From Phycisphaerales bacterium (lineage in GTDB: Bacteria > Planctomycetota > Phycisphaerae > Tepidisphaerales > Tepidisphaeraceae): DNA of 14,518 nucleotides. This document shows, piece by piece, positions 9,245 through 14,518 of the stretch. Location of the stretch: the NCBI GenBank assembly GCA_028288775.1, contig JAQGHP010000262.1, positions 1-14,518 on the forward strand, given 5' to 3'. Numbering within the stretch: the stretch's first letter is position 1; each line of letters starts with the position of its first letter. A model generated the notes under the pieces. It was given only the letters and a program-made list of their open reading frames with translations, was not told the origin of the DNA and ran no database searches. Position numbers and translations under genes: made by a program.

Positions 9245-9424
9245 AAACGCAAGTCGCCCGAAGTGTCACTCCCCTGTATATGCGTCAATGGGCGATTTAA
9301 CTTTTCGCTGCCGCCCCGTCCTACCCTTCCGTTCCCACGCTTTGCCCGGCGCATGGTATAGAGAATTGCTCGCAGTCGCCGGGCCGGACGGACCGATGCA
9401 AGGAACCGCGAGCCGGCCATCGCG

Positions 9425-9430
9425 TATAAT
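9425..9430 (+). promoter_or_regulatory. Putative -10 box (TATAAT) of operon 2
   Basis: TATAAT inside CGTATAATTGCC, ending 36 bases before the ATG at 9467. The GTATAATTG core is the same as upstream of operon 1. AACCGC lies 15 bases upstream at 9404-9409, within GGAACCGC. A TTGACA-like -35 is absent. Confidence 0.55.
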
Positions 9431-9466
9431 TGCCCGGCGGACAAAAGCGGCTTTGCAAGGCAGGGA

Positions 9467-12400
9467 ATGATCCAACCATCGCGCGCGATCCTCGGCTCCA
9501 TCGGCATGCTTTTGGCTTGCCACTTCTGCGCTGCCGTCGGCTTGGCGCAATCGGCCCCCGCCATCGATTTCGATCGCGACGTCCGCCCCATCCTTTCCGA
9601 GAATTGCTACGCCTGTCACGGCCCCGACGCCAAACGCCGCAAGGGGGAACTGCGGCTCGACACGCGCGACGGCGCGTTCGCCAAGACCGGCGACAAGGCC
9701 ATTATCGTCCCGGGGAACAGTGCCAAGGGAGAACTCGTCCGGCGGATCGCGGCGACCGATGACGACCAGATGCCCCCCACCAAGAGTGGCAAGAAGCTCA
9801 CTGCCGCTCAAATCGATACGTTGCGCAAGTGGGTCGAAACCGGGGCGGCCTGGGGAAAGCATTGGGCATACGTGCCGCCCGTGCGGCCGGCGGCGCCCGC
9901 CGTGAAGAATGCGAATTGGGTTCGCAATCCGATCGACGCTTTCGCGTTGGCGAAGCTTGAAGAAAAGGGCTTGGCGCCCAGCGCGGAGGCCGACCGGTAC
10001 ACGCTCATCCGCCGACTGAGTTTGGATCTTTTGGGGCTGCCTCCATCGGTCGAGGAAGTGGACGCGTTCGTCAACGACGCTTCGCCCGATGCCTACGAGA
10101 AGCTCGTCGATCGCCTGCTCGCCTCCAAGCGCTACGGCGAAAAGATGGCGCTCACCTGGCTCGATCTCTCCCGCTTCGGCGACACCAACGGCTATCACCA
10201 CGACAGCACCCGCCAGATGTGGCTGTGGCGCAATTACGTGATCGATTCGTTCAATAACAACAAGCCCTTCGACCAGTTCACCATCGAGCAACTGGCCGGC
10301 GACATGATGCCCAGCGCCACGGTCGAGCAGAAAGTGGCGTCAGGGTTTAACCGCAACACGCGGTTCAACGAGGAAGGCGGAGCCGACCCCAAGGAGTTCG
10401 TCGTCCAGTACGCAATGGACCGGGCGAACACGCTGGGAACAATCTGGCTGGGAATGACGGTGGGCTGCGCCCAGTGCCACACGCATAAGTACGACCCGCT
10501 CACGATCAAGGAGTACTATCAGCTCTACGCGTTCTTCAACAGCATTGAAGAGCCGATGGTGAGCATGAACCACGACCAGCCGTTGCCGCCCCTGCTGCGG
10601 GTAGCGCCGCCGGAATTGGACAGGCAGATCGCGGACGCGAAAGCGAAACAGCAGGAACTGGAGAGCCGGATCGGTGAAGAGGTCGCGAAGATCGATTACC
10701 ACGATCCCGGCCCCGAATCCGATGCGACTGCCGAGGCAAAACCGCCGGAGGATTTCGTCTGGGTGGAGGACGATCTTCCCAAAGGCGCAACCCCCGCAAA
10801 CAACGGGGGCGACGGCGGCTGGGTGTGGGTCACGGACCCCGTCTTCAGCGGCAAGCGCGCCATGAAGCGCAGTGGCGGCGGCGTTCATCAGCACTACTTC
10901 ACAAACTCCCCCCAGCAGCTCCACGTCGGCCCCGGCGACAAGCTCTTCGCCTACGTCTACCTCGACCCGCAGCACCCGCCCAAATCGGTCATGCTCCAGT
11001 ACAACCTCGGCGGGGCCGACTGGTACCACCGCGCCTACTGGGGCGAAGACGCGATCGAGTACGGCAAAGGCGCCGGCGATCCCGCCCACCATCGCGCCGG
11101 CGATCTGCCGGAGCTGGGAAAGTGGACCCGCTTGGAAATTGATTCGGGACTGCTGAACCTGCCGCCCGGCACGGTGATTCAGGGAATGGCGTTCACCGCG
11201 TTCGACGGCGTCTCGTACTGGGACAAGGCGGGCATCTTCACCGCCACGCCCCAGGTGCAGGATCAGCGCTATCTCGTTTCGCAATCGCTCTGGGAAGCGC
11301 GCGTTCGCGGCGGCGCGGAGCCGAAGGTGCCAAGCGACGTCGCCGAAGCCGCGAAGCTGGACGCCGCAAAGCGCAGTGAAGAGCAGTCCAAAACCCTTCG
11401 CGAGTATTATTTTCGCAACGTCTATAGCGGCGCTGAGCTCGCGCTGGCCCCGCTCAAGAAACAGATCGAAGAGCTGTCGGCTGACGTCAAAAAACTTGAG
11501 GAATCCGCACCGACAACGATGGTGTCGGCGGAGATGGCCGAGCGGCGCAAGGCGTTCGTGCTGCTCCGTGGGAATTTCGAAACGCCCGCCGAGGAAGTCA
11601 CGCCCGATGTCCCGGCAGTGTTCGCGCCACTGGGCGATCGGCCGCACAATCGGCTCGGGCTCGCACAGTGGGTGGTGGACCGCAAGCAGCCCCTCACGGC
11701 GCGCGTGACGGTGAACCGCTTCTGGCGGCAGATGTTCGGCACCGGGATCGTCAAGACGCTGGGCGATTTCGGATCGCAGGGCGAGCGGCCTACGCACCCT
11801 GAACTGCTCGACTGGCTGGCCGTCGAGTTCATGGACAGCGGCTGGGACGTGAAGCACACGATGCGGCTGATCGTCACGTCCGCGACCTATCGGCAAACGC
11901 CGCGGGTCGTGGCGCAGGCGGACCAGATGGATCACGACGATCGCCTGCTCTGGCGCTCGCCGAGGTATCGACTGTCGGCGGAGGAAGTCCGCGACAACGC
12001 GCTTGCCATCGCCGGGAGCCTGAGCCCCAAAATCGGCGGGCCGTCGGTCATGCCCTACCAGTCGAAGGATTTTTACAACGGCAAGTTCGAGGAATGGAAA
12101 TGGCAGCAGAGCACCGGCGAGGATTTGTACCGCCGGGGCATGTACACGTTCTGGCGGCGGACGAGTTTGTACCCCACGTTCGTCATGTTCGACGCCCCCA
12201 GCCGCGAGGTGTGCATCGCCGACCGCTCGCGCACGAATACGCCGCTGCAAGCCCTGGCCGTACTGAACGACCCGGCGTTCGTGGAGGCCGCCCGTGTCTT
12301 CGGCCAGCGGATCATGCTGCACGGCGGCCCGTCGGTTCTGGAGAAGCTGACGTACGCCTTCCGAACCGCGGTCGCCCGCCCACCAACGGCGGCGGAGTTG

Positions 12401-12586
12401 GACCTGCTGAAACAGACGTTCGCGGATGAACTAAACCGGTATGCAAAAGATGCCGCGGGCGCGAAGGCGCTCGTCTCCGCCGGCGGCTACCCGCGCCCGC
12501 CGGAGCTGGACGTGACGGAACTCGCCGCTTGGACGACGATTGGGAACGTGATTTTGAGTTTGGATGAAACGGTGACTAGGGAGTAG
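9467..12586 (+). CDS. PSCyt1-DUF1549-DUF1553 cytochrome-like protein, paralogue 2
   Basis: A 1039-residue exported protein related along both ends to the 2826-6440 product. Residues 1-28 are a signal peptide (cut near GLAQ-SA). PSCyt1 (about 32-132) has CYACH at 47-51 and Met102 in QMPP. DUF1549 (about 153-362) has CAQCH at 334-338. Helical stretches (382-410 and 626-681) flank a beta-rich, Trp/Tyr/Gly-rich domain (about 428-600) that resembles a carbohydrate-binding or LamG-like module and is unlike the paired repeats of paralogue 1. DUF1553 spans about 718-985, with LTARVTVNRFWRQMFGTG and LQALAVLND. The C-terminus WTTIGNVILSLDETVTRE is conserved with paralogue 1. The start ATG has AAGG and AGGGA just upstream and gives the signal peptide. 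The DUF1501 partner follows after 288 bp rather than 2 bp. The stop codon lies in a 9-bp inverted repeat. Confidence 0.93.
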   Translation: MIQPSRAILGSIGMLLACHFCAAVGLAQSAPAIDFDRDVRPILSENCYACHGPDAKRRKGELRLDTRDGAFAKTGDKAIIVPGNSAKGELVRRIAATDDDQMPPTKSGKKLTAAQIDTLRKWVETGAAWGKHWAYVPPVRPAAPAVKNANWVRNPIDAFALAKLEEKGLAPSAEADRYTLIRRLSLDLLGLPPSVEEVDAFVNDASPDAYEKLVDRLLASKRYGEKMALTWLDLSRFGDTNGYHHDSTRQMWLWRNYVIDSFNNNKPFDQFTIEQLAGDMMPSATVEQKVASGFNRNTRFNEEGGADPKEFVVQYAMDRANTLGTIWLGMTVGCAQCHTHKYDPLTIKEYYQLYAFFNSIEEPMVSMNHDQPLPPLLRVAPPELDRQIADAKAKQQELESRIGEEVAKIDYHDPGPESDATAEAKPPEDFVWVEDDLPKGATPANNGGDGGWVWVTDPVFSGKRAMKRSGGGVHQHYFTNSPQQLHVGPGDKLFAYVYLDPQHPPKSVMLQYNLGGADWYHRAYWGEDAIEYGKGAGDPAHHRAGDLPELGKWTRLEIDSGLLNLPPGTVIQGMAFTAFDGVSYWDKAGIFTATPQVQDQRYLVSQSLWEARVRGGAEPKVPSDVAEAAKLDAAKRSEEQSKTLREYYFRNVYSGAELALAPLKKQIEELSADVKKLEESAPTTMVSAEMAERRKAFVLLRGNFETPAEEVTPDVPAVFAPLGDRPHNRLGLAQWVVDRKQPLTARVTVNRFWRQMFGTGIVKTLGDFGSQGERPTHPELLDWLAVEFMDSGWDVKHTMRLIVTSATYRQTPRVVAQADQMDHDDRLLWRSPRYRLSAEEVRDNALAIAGSLSPKIGGPSVMPYQSKDFYNGKFEEWKWQQSTGEDLYRRGMYTFWRRTSLYPTFVMFDAPSREVCIADRSRTNTPLQALAVLNDPAFVEAARVFGQRIMLHGGPSVLEKLTYAFRTAVARPPTAAELDLLKQTFADELNRYAKDAAGAKALVSAGGYPRPPELDVTELAAWTTIGNVILSLDETVTRE

Positions 12587-12615
12587 GCCGGCGTAGCCCC
12601 AAGGTGCTACTCCCT
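12578..12615 (+). other. Inverted repeat overlapping the stop codon of the second PSCyt1 gene
   Basis: AGGGAGTAG (12578-12586) is exactly complementary to CTACTCCCT (12607-12615), with a 20-base loop between. The stop codon TAG (12584-12586) sits in the left arm, and the right arm enters the dispersed repeat. There is no T-run behind it. Confidence 0.35.
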
Positions 12616-12842
12616 CTCCCTCGTACTCGGGGGAGAGGGCAGGGGTGAGGGGCCGAGCGTGAAGTAGTGTGATTCGCGAGAAGGCCATGTAGGGTGGGTG
12701 TACTCGCCCACCGTTCGTCAACCGATTGGATATCAAACGGTGGGCGAGTACACCCACCCTACATGACTCGGAATTCCGGCGCAACTTTACGGTCCGCCCC
12801 TCACCCTAACCCTCTCCCCCGAGTACGAGGGAGAGGGGACAG
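12607..12842. repeat. Nested palindrome: inverted pair of the dispersed repeat
   Basis: Left arm 12612-12653 and right arm 12796-12837 match as inverted repeats at 39 of 42 positions, including an uninterrupted run of 28. Each arm is related to the units at 1-48 and 9204-9244, and each has a smaller palindrome in it (CCCTCTCCC against GGGAGAGGG). Inside lies a separate perfect inverted repeat at 12686-12765. The stretches between outer and inner arms (12654-12685 and 12766-12795) are also partly complementary, so the whole element could fold as one long hairpin. No open frame, transposase or target duplication is visible. It separates two genes that are adjacent in the other operon. Confidence 0.8.
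12686..12765. repeat. Perfect 30-bp inverted repeat with 20-base loop
   Basis: Arms 12686-12715 and 12736-12765 are exact reverse complements, built around GTAGGGTGGGTGTACTCGCC. The loop is 12716-12735. The GTAGGGTGGGT motif resembles widespread bacterial intergenic repeats I know by eye, but I cannot count copies here. In RNA it would be an extremely stable stem. Confidence 0.85.
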
Positions 12843-12862
12843 GAAGGATCGACGCGCTTTCT

Positions 12863-12868
12863 AAGGAA
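12863..12868 (+). promoter_or_regulatory. Ribosome binding site of the second DUF1501 gene
   Basis: AAGGAA six bases before the ATG at 12875. Having its own site fits independent initiation after the 288-bp gap, unlike the first DUF1501 gene, which follows its partner after 2 bp. Confidence 0.55.
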
Positions 12869-12874
12869 AATCCA

Positions 12875-14314
12875 ATGCTCGACGATCAACTTCAATCCGC
12901 TCTAACCCGGCGCACTTTCCTGCGGCGCACCTCCGCCGGCCTGGGAGCCGCGGCTCTGGCGGCGCTGCTGAATCCCGGCCATGTTTCGGCCGCTGCTCCG
13001 GGGGGGCTTGGGCTTCTCGGCTCACCGCACTTCGCGCCCAAGGCCAAGCGCGTCATTTACCTGTTCCAGTCCGGCGGTCCGTCGCACATGGACCTCTTCG
13101 ACTACAAGCCGGTTCTTCAGCAGATGCACCAGAAGGACCTGCCCAAGTCGGTCATGGGAGAGCAGCGCGTCACGCTGATGACGCGGAACCAGAGCAAGTT
13201 TCTCTGCGTGGCTTCGCCATTCAAATTCGCGCAGTACGGCCGGGCCGGGGCGTGGATGAGCGAACTGCTTCCGTTTACGCAGAAGATCGCGGACGATATC
13301 TGCATTGTGAAATCACTGCACACGGAGCCGATCAACCATGACCCGGCGGTCACGTTCATGCAGACCGGGTCAATGGTGCCCGGGCGGCCGTGCATGGGGT
13401 CGTGGACGACGTACGGATTGGGGTCGGAGAATGCCGACCTGCCGGGGTTTGTCGTGATGCTTTCGGGGACGGGCGACCAGCCCGTGACGCCGCGGTATTA
13501 CCACAGCGGGTTTCTCCCCTCGCAGTTCCAGGGCGTGCAGTTCCAATCCAGCGGCGACCCGGTCATGTTCCTCTCGAATCCCAAGGGCATCGACCACGAA
13601 AACCGCGGCCGGCTGATCGACGCCGCGAACAAACTCAACGCGATCCGGCGAGATGATCTGCTCGACCCGGAAATTCAGACGCGCATTGAGGCGTTCGAGC
13701 TGGCCTACCGCATGCAGACGTCCGTTCCCGAGTTGACGGAAATTCAAAACGAGCCCAAGAGCGTGCTGGATCTGTACGGCGACGACGTGAAACGGCCCGG
13801 CAGCTACGCGGCGAACTGCCTGCTCGCCCGCCGACTCGTCGAACGGGGCGTGCGGTTCGTGCAGCTCTTCCACCGCGGGTGGGACCAGCATGGCAACCTC
13901 CCGCGCGACCTCCGCCGACAGACGCGCGAGACCGACCAGCCATCGGCGGCGCTGGTGATGGATCTGAAACAGCGCGGGCTGCTGGAAGATACGCTGATCG
14001 TGTGGGGCGGCGAGTTCGGGCGCACGAGTTATTCGCAGGGCGACATCCGTCCCGACAGCTTCGGCCGCGACCACCATCCCCGCTGCTACAGCGTCTGGAT
14101 GGCCGGCGGCGGAATCAAGGGCGGCGTCGTCCATGGATCGACCGACGACTTTGGCTACAACCTGGCCGCGGACGGCGTGCATGTAAACGACCTGCATGCG
14201 ACGCTGCTGCATTGCCTGGGTATCAATCACGAACGATTGACGTTCCGGTTCCAGGGCCGCGATTTCCGGCTGACGGACGTGGCGGGGAAAGTGGTAACGC
14301 CGCTGCTGGCGTGA
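12875..14314 (+). CDS. DUF1501 protein with Tat signal, paralogue 2
   Basis: A 479-residue exported protein. TRRTFLRR (11-18) and a hydrophobic stretch (21-32) form a canonical twin-arginine signal, cut near VSAA. DUF1501 motifs are LFQSGGPSHMDLFDYKP (63-79), GRPCMGSW (170-177), FHRGWDQHGN (332-341), WGGEFGRTS (377-385), GRDHHP (397-402), WMAGGGIKGG (408-417) and FQGRDFRLTDV (459-469). Against paralogue 1, WGGEFGRT is followed by Ser instead of Pro, and the loop between this motif and GRDHHP is different. Ser70 is the counterpart of Ser81. As for paralogue 1, membership of the alkaline-phosphatase-like clan suggests a metal site, but no substrate is known. It probably belongs with the upstream PSCyt1 gene; whether one transcript crosses the palindrome is open. 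Confidence 0.92.
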   Translation: MLDDQLQSALTRRTFLRRTSAGLGAAALAALLNPGHVSAAAPGGLGLLGSPHFAPKAKRVIYLFQSGGPSHMDLFDYKPVLQQMHQKDLPKSVMGEQRVTLMTRNQSKFLCVASPFKFAQYGRAGAWMSELLPFTQKIADDICIVKSLHTEPINHDPAVTFMQTGSMVPGRPCMGSWTTYGLGSENADLPGFVVMLSGTGDQPVTPRYYHSGFLPSQFQGVQFQSSGDPVMFLSNPKGIDHENRGRLIDAANKLNAIRRDDLLDPEIQTRIEAFELAYRMQTSVPELTEIQNEPKSVLDLYGDDVKRPGSYAANCLLARRLVERGVRFVQLFHRGWDQHGNLPRDLRRQTRETDQPSAALVMDLKQRGLLEDTLIVWGGEFGRTSYSQGDIRPDSFGRDHHPRCYSVWMAGGGIKGGVVHGSTDDFGYNLAADGVHVNDLHATLLHCLGINHERLTFRFQGRDFRLTDVAGKVVTPLLA

Positions 14315-14518
14315 GTCGAGGGAACAGGCTATCGCCCCGCGAGGGCTTGGGTAATATGCACTCTATCAAATCCGTTATGAAAAGTGCCTTTAAATCGGTC
14401 AAAATCGGTCAAAACGGGAGACGAAACCCCTGCCGCGGACTGGAAATGCGGTTTTAGGTCGCGCGGCCGGCGGGCATCGGTCATGGCGGTCGGTCACGAT
14501 GGAAGTGGCCCGTCCATT
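14315..14518. other. 3' flank with short tandem repeats, no supported gene
   Basis: A tandem AAATCGGTCA-AAATCGGTCA-AAACGGG occupies 14392-14418, and further GGTCA copies lie at about 14479-14496. A 33-codon frame starts at ATG 14356 (MHSIKSVMKS...), but it has no visible ribosome binding site or family resemblance. The stretch may belong to the upstream region of a gene beyond the window. Confidence 0.4.

Larger units (their letters stand above)
9082..9466. other. Divergent intergenic region between the Asp-box gene and operon 2
   Basis: 385 bases without a supported gene. It holds the ribosome binding site of the Asp-box gene at 9087-9091, a copy of the dispersed palindromic repeat at 9204-9244, a TATAGAG at about 9357-9363, and the TATAAT box of operon 2 at 9425-9430. 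Open frames crossing it are extensions of the flanking genes with no family resemblance. I see no clear promoter for the minus-strand gene. Confidence 0.55.

Noticed and set aside
9082..9591. N-terminal extension of the Asp-box protein to 9591
   Set aside because: It would run through the repeat copy and the start of operon 2. The signal peptide and AGGAG place the start at 9081.
10340..12322. Long open frame on the minus strand (660 codons)
   Set aside because: It lies fully antisense to the second PSCyt1 gene and translates to an Arg/Val/Gly/Asp-rich chain with no family motif. This is a codon-bias effect of high GC.
12607..12842. CRISPR array or complete insertion sequence
   Set aside because: Repeats are inverted, not regularly spaced direct repeats. 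There is no transposase frame and no visible target duplication.
13370..14230. 286-codon frame on the minus strand
   Set aside because: Antisense to the second DUF1501 gene; same kind of composition artefact.
14356..14457. Possible 33-codon small gene
   Set aside because: No ribosome binding site, and it runs through the tandem repeats. No recognisable family.

Overview
This high-GC window looks like a chromosomal segment from a planctomycete (Planctomycetota). The grounds are two copies of the planctomycete-typical gene pair PSCyt1-DUF1549-DUF1553 plus DUF1501, and a small two-helix membrane protein ending in the zinc ribbon CPACGYDLRATPDRCPECG, a tail I associate with this phylum. I cannot name a genus. 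No tRNA, rRNA, CRISPR array, integrase or transposase is visible.

Layout from left to right. Positions 1-341 hold a partial copy of a dispersed palindromic repeat and otherwise no gene. 342-998 (+) encodes the zinc-ribbon membrane protein, which meets 982-2550 (-) tail to tail with a 17-bp overlap. 982-2550 encodes an exported di-haem cytochrome c of the CCP/MauG type. A 275-bp divergent promoter region leads into operon 1 (+): a 1204-residue PSCyt1/DUF1549/DUF1553 protein (2826-6440) and, 2 bp later, a Tat-exported DUF1501 protein (6443-7909). Convergent to it is 8011-9081 (-), an exported propeller protein with six Asp-boxes. A 385-bp divergent region with a second repeat copy leads into operon 2 (+): a 1039-residue PSCyt1/DUF1549/DUF1553 protein (9467-12586) and a second DUF1501 protein (12875-14314). 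These two genes are separated by 288 bp that carry a nested palindrome. The last 204 bp hold short tandem repeats and no supported gene.

How the genes may work together. Every full-length product carries an export signal or is a membrane protein, so this is a cell-envelope module. The two cytochrome-like proteins have Sec-type signals and two CXXCH haem sites each. Their DUF1501 partners have Tat signals, which suggests they fold with a cofactor before export. DUF1501 is placed by Pfam in the alkaline-phosphatase-like clan, so a metal-dependent extracytoplasmic hydrolase or transferase working with a haem protein is a reasonable but unproven reading. The two paralogous pairs carry different beta-rich domains between DUF1549 and DUF1553, which suggests different targets. 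The di-haem peroxidase-like protein and the Asp-box propeller are divergently transcribed neighbours of the two operons and could share their regulation.

The most notable non-coding signal is a family of GC-rich palindromic repeats, found only between genes at 1-48, 9204-9244 and as an inverted pair at 12612-12837. The inverted pair encloses a perfect 30-bp inverted repeat and splits operon 2.
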